A stretch of DNA of 64,000 nucleotides from Phycisphaerales bacterium UBA7800. Lineage in GTDB: Bacteria > Planctomycetota > Phycisphaerae > Phycisphaerales > Phycisphaeraceae. This document shows positions 8,542 through 17,262 of the stretch, one piece after another. A model generated the notes under the pieces. That model saw only the letters and a program-made list of their open reading frames with translations, made no database searches and was not told the origin of the DNA. Within the stretch, counting starts at the first letter, position 1, and each line of letters starts with the position of its first letter. Location: assembly GCA_002480565.1 (NCBI GenBank), contig DLCK01000026.1, forward strand, positions 188,797 to 252,796. The letters are read 5' to 3'. The translations under genes were made by a program, and so were the position numbers.

Positions 8542-9732
8542 ATGATTGACGCATCCCTATTAGTACTCAATGCTGCAACAAGCTCGGATGACTCCAGACA
8601 TCTGGTGCAGTCTGTCGTCGAACATTGGCCTAAACAAGACCAACCCCATGTCGAATTTGTCACACCCACGGATTTAATGGGGCGGAACCTCACCGACGAT
8701 GCGGCGGCGGTCTGGCTGCTTGCGGATAATGACCCGGTGTCGATCCTTGCGGTCATTGAACATCTGCGTTTACCGATTCTGCTCACCGATCTGTCCGCTG
8801 CTCGTATGGACAAGCCGTTGGGTTCGCTGATTTATGGGCGCAATATTGCCATCCCCTCGGACGCTGCACCTTCGGAAATTCGCGCGGTGGTGGAGAGTAC
8901 GCTTGGCCATGCGTGCAACATTGATGAACTCAATCAGGAGTTGGGCATTGCTCAGCGACTTCAAAAATCGTTGATGACTCAGGTCGAAACACTGGATCAG
9001 GAAATGCAGCTTGCAGCCAAGATGCAGAAGCTGTTCCTGCCTCGGAACCTTCCCCAAATGCCAGGTACGAAATTCGAGGTGTTGTTTCAACCTTCGTTTT
9101 ACGTCTCAGGGGATATCTACGATGTCCAGCAGATCACCGAACATGATGTGACCTTCTTCATTGCCGATGCCGTTGGCCATGGCGCGCCGGCTGCCTTGAT
9201 GACCATGTTCATCAAGCAGAGCATGAAACTCTCCGAGACCGTGGAGGGTGAATTACAAGTCATCTCACCGGACGTGGTACTCACACGGCTGAATCAGGAC
9301 ATCATGAGTCGCGATCTGGATACGTTTAACTTTGCCACCGTCTGCATTGGCACGTACAACAGTCAAACCCATGTCCTGCGGATGGCCCACTCGATTCATC
9401 CTGCTCCCATTCGCCTCAAGCCCGATGGCGGCATCGAAGAGATCGTCCTTGAAGGCCCTATGCTGGGTATCTGCGATGACGAACCCTTTGAACTCAAAAC
9501 GCTGACACTGCAAAAGGGCGATCGCCTGTTGATTCACAGTGATGGTTTTGAACTGGCCTTTGGCAATCCTGATGAACCGATGAACCCTCAGTACATCGAA
9601 CACCTGCATGCCATGGCACAGGGTACGCAGGATGAAGCGATCAAGCTGCTCAAAACCAAGCTCGACCGCCAGGCTGGCTCGATCAATCAACTCGATGATT
9701 TAACGGTGTTGATGTTGGATGTAACTGAGTAA
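8542..9732 (+). CDS. SpoIIE/RsbU-type PP2C serine phosphatase
   Basis: 396 residues. Residues about 1-130 resemble a degenerate receiver domain without a clear phosphorylatable aspartate pocket; about 130-170 is a coiled coil (LQKSLMTQVETLDQEMQLAAKMQ); about 180-395 is the SpoIIE phosphatase domain with metal-binding acidic motifs VSGDIYDV, IADAVGHG, SDGFELA and LDDLTVLMLD. RsbU-like phosphatases dephosphorylate a STAS anti-anti-sigma factor that the cognate RsbW-like kinase phosphorylates; here the kinase-like gene lies directly upstream. The missing STAS protein is presumably elsewhere. The family assignment is firm; the input is unknown. Confidence 0.88.
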   Translation: MIDASLLVLNAATSSDDSRHLVQSVVEHWPKQDQPHVEFVTPTDLMGRNLTDDAAAVWLLADNDPVSILAVIEHLRLPILLTDLSAARMDKPLGSLIYGRNIAIPSDAAPSEIRAVVESTLGHACNIDELNQELGIAQRLQKSLMTQVETLDQEMQLAAKMQKLFLPRNLPQMPGTKFEVLFQPSFYVSGDIYDVQQITEHDVTFFIADAVGHGAPAALMTMFIKQSMKLSETVEGELQVISPDVVLTRLNQDIMSRDLDTFNFATVCIGTYNSQTHVLRMAHSIHPAPIRLKPDGGIEEIVLEGPMLGICDDEPFELKTLTLQKGDRLLIHSDGFELAFGNPDEPMNPQYIEHLHAMAQGTQDEAIKLLKTKLDRQAGSINQLDDLTVLMLDVTE

Positions 9733-9807
9733 AGCCACTGCCCATCCACTCAAATAACAATTCTCACCTGCCATGTCATCGCATGTAAATTGTATGTTTG
9801 AGTCACT

Positions 9808-10035
9808 CTATGCAATCAGATCGAGTTTTTGCTGGAGTCGGACTTTGACCATTCGGGCATTGTTTTCCATCCGGGAGATCGCCTGTGATTTATTGGCATT
9901 GCCAGTGGCTTCGATCATCGACCGACGATGGCGATCCACCAGCGTGCGAAATTCACCGACACGCGACATGGTTATCGGCCTGGATATAGGCGGGAAGACC
10001 TGTTGAACACCAACTTTTGGAATCATCAAACTCAT
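9808..10035 (-). CDS. Small basic protein, unknown function
   Basis: 75 residues starting at ATG 10035, with a weak AGGG upstream. The sequence is basic and mostly helical (SRVGEFRTLVDRHRRS, RMENNARMVKVRLQQKLD), without membrane segment, signal peptide or cysteines. It faces away from the phosphatase gene and reads toward it. I do not recognise a family. Amino-acid composition and position outside any larger gene make it plausible as a real small gene, but it could be spurious. Confidence 0.45.
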   Translation of the reverse strand: MSLMIPKVGVQQVFPPISRPITMSRVGEFRTLVDRHRRSMIEATGNANKSQAISRMENNARMVKVRLQQKLDLIA

Positions 10036-10133
10036 AATGCTGCCCTGACGTGTTAAAACGTCACCTGAAACGAAAAATACAGACAGGTTCAGGGCAAGTC
10101 AGAATCCAAGTTTTTCAGCGTTTATGGCCTTAA

Positions 10134-11171
10134 TCAGTGCGATAAATCCGACTCGTTAAGCAAATTGCCAGTCTTCACATCGCAGACCATCGTCCGGCCG
10201 ATCACCTGGGGCAAAAAGGCAGCAGCAATACCCGTCCCCGGGCGACGTATTGTCAAATGCTCGCGGGTGAGTTTTTGACCGGCTGACAAGTCACAGGCAG
10301 CACAAACACTCTGGCGACTGATCCGACGGACTTCACGTTCCACGTCGCTGACGGCTTTGGTGCGCTTGCCGAGCATCAACTGCGTATCACGGATTTGATC
10401 GACATAGCGAACGAACAAATCCGGTGGCATGCTCGCGGCATGATCCGGGCCAGGCGCATCCACATCATGGGTAATATGCTTCTCAATCACGCAAGCTCCC
10501 GCAGCAACCGCCAGGGCACCTGTATGCAAGCTCTGCGTGTGATCCGAATACCCCACAGGCAGCTTAAACGCATGGATCATCGCACTGATCGCCCCCAGTG
10601 ACGCTTCCTCAATCGGGGTCGGGTAACTCGAAACGCAATGCAATAGACATGCAATGTCACACTGCTGTAACAAGTCCGCAGCTGGCCCGATCTCCTCAAG
10701 GTCCGCAGTCCCCGTGGATACCAACATCGGCTTACCCAGGCTGCAACAGGCTTCAAGCAACGGCAGGTTCACCACGTCCGGCGAAGCGATCTTGATCGCA
10801 TCAACCCCAATCTCATCCAACACCGGCACATGTTCGAGACTAAAGGGCGTGACAATAAAGCCAATCCCCAACTCGCCCGCCAGATCACGAACCGCAAGCA
10901 CTGCTTTTAACTCAAGTTGCAACTGTTTGAGCATGGCATGGACGTCCACCGCCCCTTGGTTTTTCTGGTAGTTGGCCAATACCGCCTGTTTGGATAACAG
11001 CAGATCAGGATCAAAAAACTGCAGCTTCACCGCATCGGCACCGGCTTGCCAGGCCAATCGCGTCAGACTCAATGCCTTGGCCACATCACCATCATGATTC
11101 ACCCCAATCTCCGCAATCACGCACACATCCGGCGCTCGAAGATCCGTGGCTGGTGCAAATTGGATGGGCAT
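10134..11171 (-). CDS. neuB: N-acetylneuraminate synthase-family protein (NeuB-like)
   Basis: 345 residues from ATG 11171, preceded by AGGA; the longer open frame runs into repeat DNA. The N-terminal TIM barrel carries the family motifs VIAEIGVNHDG, DAVKLQFF, IKIASPD, VSTGTA, PVGYSDHT and EKHITHD. The C-terminal SAF (antifreeze-like) domain spans about residues 285-345. These enzymes condense phosphoenolpyruvate with an N-acyl hexosamine to make sialic acid or relatives (legionaminic, pseudaminic). The sugar cannot be told from sequence alone. No CMP-transferase or epimerase gene is adjacent, so it is an orphan here. Confidence 0.85.
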   Translation of the reverse strand: MPIQFAPATDLRAPDVCVIAEIGVNHDGDVAKALSLTRLAWQAGADAVKLQFFDPDLLLSKQAVLANYQKNQGAVDVHAMLKQLQLELKAVLAVRDLAGELGIGFIVTPFSLEHVPVLDEIGVDAIKIASPDVVNLPLLEACCSLGKPMLVSTGTADLEEIGPAADLLQQCDIACLLHCVSSYPTPIEEASLGAISAMIHAFKLPVGYSDHTQSLHTGALAVAAGACVIEKHITHDVDAPGPDHAASMPPDLFVRYVDQIRDTQLMLGKRTKAVSDVEREVRRISRQSVCAACDLSAGQKLTREHLTIRRPGTGIAAAFLPQVIGRTMVCDVKTGNLLNESDLSH

Positions 11172-11207
11172 GGTGTTTTTCCTGAGATTGCTGGTGGTTC
11201 GTTTTTC

Positions 11208-11490
11208 ACCGCCAAGACGCCAAGAACGCCAAGGTTCAAGGCAGAGAAAGACATTTTTTACCATAGAGGACACTGAGATTAGAGAGAGTTTGAATTTTAA
11301 ATTGTACTCAAGCCAAATACTGAGCAAAGCGAAGCATGCGATACGTCGATACCCCAGTCTTCGCTGTGTTCAGACTTGGGATTTATGGAAAAACTAAAAA
11401 GTCTTCTCTGCGAATATTTGTGTGCTTTGTGTTAAAAAATGTCTCGTGTCTTTCAACTCCTAACTTGGCGTTCTTGGCGTCTTGGCGGTA
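11208..11490. repeat. Nested palindromic repeat complex A (CGCCAAG type)
   Basis: Fills the gap between neuB and leuB. The left arm (11208-11233) holds three CGCCAAG-like units and the right arm (about 11462-11489) holds their reverse complement. Inside are AGAG/ACACTGAG-type units, the sequence ACATTTTTTA with its complement, and a core CCAAATACTGAGCAAAGCG (about 11313) that recurs near 44425 and 50415, plus an inverted relative near 11350-11375. No coding potential is convincing. Confidence 0.75.
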
Positions 11491-11604
11491 AAAAAACGAA
11501 TCTACAACCAACCCCAATACTGGCCAATTGGCAAAAATGTTCCTCTCAGGATACCATTTTCCCTCTTACCCCCAAGTCCAATTGTCTCTACAGGGAGCAA
11601 AAAC

Positions 11605-12675
11605 ATGGCCCTCGATCTCGCAATCTTACCCGGTGACGGAACCGGCCCGGAAGTCGTTGCTGAAGCAGTTAAAGTTCTCGAAGCTATTTCCAAGGCGGAA
11701 AAGTTCGAGTACACCACCAAGGAATATGATTTCGGTGGCGATCGCTACCTTGCTACCGGCAAGATCATCGACGATGAAGAAATCGCACAACTCCAGACCC
11801 ACGATGCCATCCTCCTCGGTGCCGTCGGTCATCCCGGCGTCAAGCCCGGCATCCTTGAAAAAGGCTTGCTGCTGAAGATGCGTTTCGCCATGGACCAGTA
11901 CATCAACCTGCGTCCGGTGAAGCTCTACCCCGGTGTGGATACCCCTCTAAAGGACAAGGGTCCTGAGGACATCAACTTCGACGTGATCCGTGAAAACACC
12001 GAAGACCTTTACTGCGGTAACGGTGGGATCATGCGTCAGGGCACCATGCAGGAAGTGGCCACGCAGGAAATGATCGCCACGCGTTTTGGTGCTGAGCGTT
12101 GCCTGCGGTACTCCTTTGAATACTGCCGCCGCAAGAAAGAGTCCGGCGAAGGCAAGGGTCTGCTGACATTGGTTCACAAGACCAACGTGCTGACGTACTG
12201 TGGCGATCTGTGGTTCCGTGCGTTTAACGAAATCGGTGAGGCCGATTACCCGGATATCAAACGTGACTACAACCACATTGATGCCGCGTGCATGTGGTTT
12301 GTCAAGAACCCCGAATTTTACGACACCATCGTCGTGCCCAACATGTTCGGCGACATCATCACCGACCTGGGTGCCATGATTCAGGGGGGTATGGGTATCG
12401 CCGCCGGCGGTAACATCAATCCTGATGCTGGTGGAACAAGCATGTACGAACCCATCGGTGGCTCGGCTCCCAAGTACACCGGTCAGAACGTCATCAATCC
12501 CCTGGCCGCCATCGGCGCCTTGGCGATGCTCCTTCAGAACTCCGGCCAGAAGGCTGCCGGCGATCGCGTCGAAGCAGCCATCAAGAAGGTCACTCCCAAG
12601 CTCAAGAGCATGTCCGCTGGTCGCATGGGCTACTCCACGACCGAAGTCGGCGACCTGGTCATCGACGAACTGTAA
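11605..12675 (+). CDS. leuB: 3-isopropylmalate dehydrogenase-type decarboxylating dehydrogenase
   Basis: 356 residues from ATG 11605 with GGGAG upstream; the extended frame covers the repeat complex and is not used. Motifs of the isocitrate/isopropylmalate dehydrogenase family are clear: ILPGDGTGPEV at the N-terminus, LRPVKLYP, RENTEDLY, the catalytic lysine region VHKTNVL, and the metal/NAD region PNMFGDIITDLGAMIQGG and EPIGGSAP. The family member in leucine synthesis oxidises and decarboxylates 3-isopropylmalate. Isocitrate or tartrate specificity cannot be fully excluded because no other leu genes lie next to it. A strong terminator follows. Confidence 0.8.
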   Translation: MALDLAILPGDGTGPEVVAEAVKVLEAISKAEKFEYTTKEYDFGGDRYLATGKIIDDEEIAQLQTHDAILLGAVGHPGVKPGILEKGLLLKMRFAMDQYINLRPVKLYPGVDTPLKDKGPEDINFDVIRENTEDLYCGNGGIMRQGTMQEVATQEMIATRFGAERCLRYSFEYCRRKKESGEGKGLLTLVHKTNVLTYCGDLWFRAFNEIGEADYPDIKRDYNHIDAACMWFVKNPEFYDTIVVPNMFGDIITDLGAMIQGGMGIAAGGNINPDAGGTSMYEPIGGSAPKYTGQNVINPLAAIGALAMLLQNSGQKAAGDRVEAAIKKVTPKLKSMSAGRMGYSTTEVGDLVIDEL

Positions 12676-12704
12676 AACAGTTTGCAACCGACAATCAAAT
12701 ATTC

Positions 12705-12739
12705 AAAAAACGCACGTGTGAAAACTCGTGCGTTTTTTT
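12705..12739 (+). terminator. Rho-independent terminator after leuB
   Basis: AAAACGCACG and CGTGCGTTTT form a 10-12-bp stem around a 10-base loop and run into seven T residues, 30 bases beyond the stop codon. Confidence 0.9.
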
Positions 12740-12835
12740 GTGTTCGAATGTGAGTTGATGCACGATTCGTGTTGTTGTGATTGTGTGATGTAATGCGTTG
12801 ATGTGTTGTATTGACCGACAAGGCTTCACCTTGCC

Positions 12836-13023
12836 CGGGGCGGCACGCCCCGGCTCGCTGTACTGCAATGTGCATTGTTAAATGCCGCCCCGACTCGCTG
12901 TACTGCAACGTGCGTTGTTAAATACAACAAGCAAGCCGCCCCGACTCACTGTACTGCAATGTGCGTTGTTAAATACAACAAGCGAGCCGGATCGTGTCGA
13001 TCCGGGCAGAGCGAAGCTCTGTC
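12836..13023. repeat. Tandem and palindromic repeats upstream of comEC
   Basis: Three related units (about 12854-12883, 12884-12934, 12935-12985) share CTGTACTGCAATGTGCGTTG and TTAAATACAACAAGC and are separated by CCGCCCCGACTCGC. They end in two hairpins, CCGGATC-GTGTC-GATCCGG and GCAGAGC-GAA-GCTCTG. Relatives of these pieces recur at 47752-47833 and 61496-61760. The comEC open frame formally extends through this block, but the encoded repeats are clearly not part of the protein. Confidence 0.8.
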
Positions 13024-13055
13024 ATTCCCGTGACTGGGAGTTATCATGTACGCAC

Positions 13056-15614
13056 ATGTATCACGAAACTTCCGGACTTTCTTTGATTGACCCTTTACCC
13101 CAACGTCCGGGTTGGCTTGCGCATTTAGCAATCGCCGCGATGGTCGGGATCACGTTTGGATACCTGGGCAGCATGCCTGCGGTTTGGATGACCCTTTGTG
13201 CTGCGAGCCTGTTGTACTCATTGTTTCTGGTGATCAAGGGGCGGTCGGTTTTCAGTGCTCGCTGGTTGGTTTTGGCTGCCACCGTGTTTGGATTCGCCAA
13301 TTGGTATCAGCTATCGCATCGTTACCTTCCAACCGATGACGTCCGTCAATATGCTCAGGAACAATCCCAACTCATCCAACTTACCGGCACGATTGTCAGC
13401 CCGATTCACTTTAGCTCGCCACGGCGAGGTGCGCTGGGACAGTTCAGCTATCAGTCACCTGCGACGCTGTTTGTCATGCAGGCCGACACGATTACCAAAA
13501 GCGGTGTTAATGAATCGGCATCCGGTAAGACGCTGGTCAAAATCGAGCAGATCGACCCATCCATCTCAACCGGCCAACGCCTGCAAATTACTGGCTGGTT
13601 CCGTAAAGTGCAGGGCACATCCAACCCCGGTGAATATGACTACCGCCAGATGCTCGCCCAGCAGGACATTCACACACGCGTCACCCTCAAGAGTGTTGCC
13701 AACGTTAAACGCCTGCAATCACCGGGCGGCCTGAATATGATCAGACGCTTTCGCGCATGGTGTGCATCACATGCTTCAAAAGCTTTAGCCCTGGGTATCG
13801 AACCCAACAGCCGAGAGCTTGGCTTGTTGCAGATCATGCTCCTTGGCCAGCGTGGCGGGAACCTTGATGATCTGGATGAAGCATTCCGCGAAGTGGGGTT
13901 GGCTCATCTGCTGTCCATCAGTGGTGCGCACCTTGGCATCCTCCTGTACCTGTCTCTCTTTGGAGCAATGGTCTTAACACAGTATCCGCGACGACAAATC
14001 TGGATCGTTGTGGTGATCCTGATCTTTTATCTGATCGTCGTCCCCACGCGTGTTCCCATCGCACGTGCAGGTGTTATGGCGGGCGCGTTTTGCTTCTGCT
14101 CATTAACCGGCTTGATTCTCGGCAGAATCAACGTGTTGGGATTGGCGACGTTGGTTGTCCTGCTCTGGCGTCCAGCGGATTTGTTCACGCCCGGATTTCA
14201 ATTGAGCTTTGGGACGGTGGCAGGATTGATTGTCTTTGTCCCACGGGTGAGTCAATTCATCTGGCCGGACCCGCGGGTGATGCTCATTGAACATTTTCGA
14301 CATCGCTTTGCAAGACGGATTGCCGATTATCTGGCGGTGAATATGGTTGCATTTAGCGTGGCCTTGCCGATGGTTGCCTATCACTATCAGATGATCGCGC
14401 CTTGGAATATGGTGTTGACGATTTTGGCGTTACCGATTGTCACGATGATGCTGGGTTTTGGTTTTGCCAAGATCATGCTCGGGATGTTTCTGCCCAGTGT
14501 CGGTTTGATACTTGGGGGTTTGACGACATGGGCGACGACGATGCTTGCGAGTCTGGTTGAAGGTGGGCGAACCTGGCCATTTGCAAGTATCGGTCTTGGT
14601 GTCGGGCCGAGTGTCTGGTGGATGCTCAGTGTGTTGATGGTGTTATTTGCTACGTTTTATGGGGTATTTGACCGTCGCCGCAAGGAGTTGGCAGGGCTTG
14701 TTGTGTTCTTGATCTGCTGGTTGGCGATTCCGTTACTCCCTGCGTGGCGACTTGTCCCGATCACCGCGTTACCACGAAGTACACCAGTGGCAACACTCCG
14801 CGCGGTGTCGGTGGGCAATGGGTCGTGCTATATCTTGCAGCTTCGACCACGTCAGCGAATGATGCGCGATTACGTGTTGATGTTCGATTGTGGATCGCAG
14901 CAATTTCTGGATGTTGGCAAGCGGACAGTGGTGCCAGTCCTTGAGAATCTCAACATTCGTCAGATCGATTGCCTGATGCTTTCGCATGCGGATATCGATC
15001 ACTATGGCGGGGTGTTGGATGTCGCCGATGCAGTGACGATCAAGCAGGTGCTACTACCTCAACACATGATCGACGATGCAACGGCCAATCCGCGTAAGGC
15101 GACAGCCAATCTCATCAAGGGGCTTGAAAACCGACAGATTCCCATTCACGTCGTCCATGCCGGCTGGACACATCAGTTTCAGGGTCATGCGTTGGAATTA
15201 GTCTGGCCTCCTGCTCAAAGTGAATTCCCCGTCGAGCGTCACAACGATTCGTCCCTTGTTTTAAGTATCAAAACCAGTGGCCGACGGATCATGCTCAACG
15301 GTGATATCCAACAACGCGCGATCACCGAAATGTTAAATCGCAACATGAATCTCAAAGCTGATATTACTGATTTAGCGCATCACGGTAGTATCGTCAAAGC
15401 GACGCCAAATTGGTTACATGCAGTGAACCCGGAGATTGCGATCCAATCAGCAGGTTGGTCCCGACTGTACAACGACAAGTGGCCAGCCTTATTGGAGCAA
15501 GTAAACCTGCCCATGAAGCGAATGGTGACTGCCAACAGTGGGATGATCAGTATCCACATCACCGCAGCAGGTTCAATCCGCACCGAGCAGTTTGTCGCCA
15601 AGCCATCTATGTGA
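13056..15614 (+). CDS. comEC: ComEC/Rec2-type DNA-uptake channel
   Basis: 852 residues from ATG 13056, the first ATG that precedes the conserved N-terminus; no good ribosome site is visible, so the start is tentative. Layout: membrane segments and a DUF4131 soluble domain (to about 260), the multi-pass Competence domain with LLSISGAHLGILLYL and VPIARAGVMAG, then a C-terminal metallo-beta-lactamase-like domain with MFDCGS, HADIDHYGG and NGDIQ. ComEC forms the inner-membrane channel for single-stranded DNA in natural transformation; the last domain is the putative nuclease. The window also has pseudopilins and a GspE-like ATPase, but no comEA or comF next to it. Confidence 0.93.
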   Translation: MYHETSGLSLIDPLPQRPGWLAHLAIAAMVGITFGYLGSMPAVWMTLCAASLLYSLFLVIKGRSVFSARWLVLAATVFGFANWYQLSHRYLPTDDVRQYAQEQSQLIQLTGTIVSPIHFSSPRRGALGQFSYQSPATLFVMQADTITKSGVNESASGKTLVKIEQIDPSISTGQRLQITGWFRKVQGTSNPGEYDYRQMLAQQDIHTRVTLKSVANVKRLQSPGGLNMIRRFRAWCASHASKALALGIEPNSRELGLLQIMLLGQRGGNLDDLDEAFREVGLAHLLSISGAHLGILLYLSLFGAMVLTQYPRRQIWIVVVILIFYLIVVPTRVPIARAGVMAGAFCFCSLTGLILGRINVLGLATLVVLLWRPADLFTPGFQLSFGTVAGLIVFVPRVSQFIWPDPRVMLIEHFRHRFARRIADYLAVNMVAFSVALPMVAYHYQMIAPWNMVLTILALPIVTMMLGFGFAKIMLGMFLPSVGLILGGLTTWATTMLASLVEGGRTWPFASIGLGVGPSVWWMLSVLMVLFATFYGVFDRRRKELAGLVVFLICWLAIPLLPAWRLVPITALPRSTPVATLRAVSVGNGSCYILQLRPRQRMMRDYVLMFDCGSQQFLDVGKRTVVPVLENLNIRQIDCLMLSHADIDHYGGVLDVADAVTIKQVLLPQHMIDDATANPRKATANLIKGLENRQIPIHVVHAGWTHQFQGHALELVWPPAQSEFPVERHNDSSLVLSIKTSGRRIMLNGDIQQRAITEMLNRNMNLKADITDLAHHGSIVKATPNWLHAVNPEIAIQSAGWSRLYNDKWPALLEQVNLPMKRMVTANSGMISIHITAAGSIRTEQFVAKPSM

Positions 15615-15732
15615 CAATGCGACGAACTTTCCACAACATTGCAAGGGTTTGAATCTGTCGAGAAAGTGTTGAAGCTGATACCATATCGGGGTTGGTATTA
15701 CTTACACATCAGTCTTTCACGGGGACCGACGA

Positions 15733-16821
15733 TTGTATTTATCTTCTGTCATCATGATTCTCTGCTTCTCGTTTGCAGCTTGGGGTCTTTACAGGCAGAT
15801 CACCGGCAAAGATCACCGGAAGTTTGCAGAACCCTTTTGCGGCAAGTGTCGCGCAGACTTGCGAGAGGGTTGGAATGGATTCATGTACTGTCACCAATGT
15901 GGCCAGTTGCTCGAAGAACCTTTTGCGGTGTATTTTGGTAAAAAGTCCAAACCCAACACACGTAAGAAAGTTGTCTTGCGAACTCTGCTGATTATTCTTC
16001 TTTTTTATGTCGTCTTCGGTGCGTTTCACCTGATGCCTTATATGGGAATCGGTGTGCCCAAATCCGTTGCTGTAAGAAAAATGTCCAACGCCCGATTGTT
16101 AAAGACTTTGCCAGGCAATACCAACGAATGGTGGTATTGGATCGAATTAGAACAGCGATACACGGCTGGCCAAATCACCATCAAGCAAATAGATCAGTGT
16201 GTCCAACAACTCACCATGGAGATTAATAATCAGACGACACAACCGATCAATTTAGGGGACAATGCCGGCCCGTTTATTGATATGTTAATTATCAAAAAAT
16301 TGCTACCCAAACCTACCGTGCTGTCGTTTTTAGAAGCCAATTACAGGCAAATGAAAATCAAAGCATCAAATTCCACGAAAGACCCGTCAAGGCAACTTCT
16401 GACGATTGAATTAACCAACGCTTCCCCGTTGAGTTTAAACAGTAGCATTGTCCCTTATATTCATTTGCTTAAGGTAACACGCGAGGACGAACCAGATATT
16501 GCATTGGCTATGTTAGGTATACAGGACTTTGGTAAAAAGAATGCATCAACGGATAAACCCGTCTATGTTGATTTGTCACGATTGGGTTTTTGCCAGTTTG
16601 TCCAACCATTGCCGCCAGGCGAACATATTCTTAAATTTATATTTGATGTTCAGTACTATCCGGGCAAGGTATTTAAAAACATACCCGACGAAGATAGCGT
16701 ATCAACTTACCAATATACGCAGCAGGTTCGTATGAAAGCGATTGTCGATGAGCAAGGCAAAATCACACTTTACGCATTGCCAGTTGATGTTTCACAAACT
16801 CAGGATGCAAAGGTTGAGTGA
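15733..16821 (+). CDS. Membrane protein with zinc ribbon, paralogue 1
   Basis: 362 residues from a TTG at 15733 preceded by GGGGA at 8 bases; the first ATG (15754) has no ribosome site. Order: an N-terminal hydrophobic helix (about 4-20), a zinc ribbon FCGKC...YCHQCG (about 36-58), a second transmembrane helix (about 83-105), then a 250-residue extracytoplasmic domain of unknown fold with no recognisable motif. Two paralogues follow directly (16825 and 17262), so the three form an operon. The ribbon type (C-x2-C-x-DLR, then C-x2-CG) is common in planctomycete membrane proteins. Function unknown. Confidence 0.8.
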   Translation: MYLSSVIMILCFSFAAWGLYRQITGKDHRKFAEPFCGKCRADLREGWNGFMYCHQCGQLLEEPFAVYFGKKSKPNTRKKVVLRTLLIILLFYVVFGAFHLMPYMGIGVPKSVAVRKMSNARLLKTLPGNTNEWWYWIELEQRYTAGQITIKQIDQCVQQLTMEINNQTTQPINLGDNAGPFIDMLIIKKLLPKPTVLSFLEANYRQMKIKASNSTKDPSRQLLTIELTNASPLSLNSSIVPYIHLLKVTREDEPDIALAMLGIQDFGKKNASTDKPVYVDLSRLGFCQFVQPLPPGEHILKFIFDVQYYPGKVFKNIPDEDSVSTYQYTQQVRMKAIVDEQGKITLYALPVDVSQTQDAKVE

Positions 16822-16824
16822 AAA

Positions 16825-17262
16825 ATGATTGCTGTTTTTCCATTTATTTTCTTTACGGTTGCGATGTTGTTCTCAATGGTCATGGTTTTACGTACAGGTA
16901 AAGGCCTGCCACAAATTAGCCATCCGTATTGCAGCAATTGCAATTATGACCTGCGGGTGAATTGGAATACCGTGGCGCAATGCCCAGAGTGTGGCAATGA
17001 TTTAAAGCAAAGCGATGCGGTGTATTTCGGGCGATCCGCCGCCAAAGTGCAGGATCGCACATTTGAGAAACGCATGTCGATATTCGCGTTAATTTTGATT
17101 CTCTTTGCGATAGGCGCGAATCTGTTTGTATTCTTTATCATGGGTAAAACCCGACCCGCTCCAGCTGTTGCGCCGGTCAAACCTATTGTCGTACCTGTTA
17201 TTCCTAATACGACTTTACCCACTCAGTCTACAGAACCTCAACCCCCCAGTGAAACACCTTAA
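16825..17262 (+). CDS. Membrane protein with zinc ribbon, short paralogue 2
   Basis: 145 residues, starting 3 bases after the previous stop. Same beginning as its neighbours: hydrophobic helix (about 3-20), ribbon PYCSNCNYDLRVNW with CPECG (about 35-58), second helix (about 85-107). It then ends with a proline-rich tail instead of the large C-terminal domain. It may be a natural short form or a version that lost its sensor domain. Its stop codon overlaps the start of the next gene (TAATG), so translation is probably coupled. Confidence 0.8.
   Translation: MIAVFPFIFFTVAMLFSMVMVLRTGKGLPQISHPYCSNCNYDLRVNWNTVAQCPECGNDLKQSDAVYFGRSAAKVQDRTFEKRMSIFALILILFAIGANLFVFFIMGKTRPAPAVAPVKPIVVPVIPNTTLPTQSTEPQPPSETP

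Noticed and set aside
11482..11604. N-terminal extension of LeuB
   Set aside because: The extension starts in repeat DNA; ATG 11605 has a good ribosome site and begins exactly with the family's conserved strand.
12882..13055. N-terminal extension of ComEC
   Set aside because: It encodes the tandem repeat units (LQRALLNTTS, LQCALLNTTS) and ends in hairpin DNA; the conserved protein begins after 13056.
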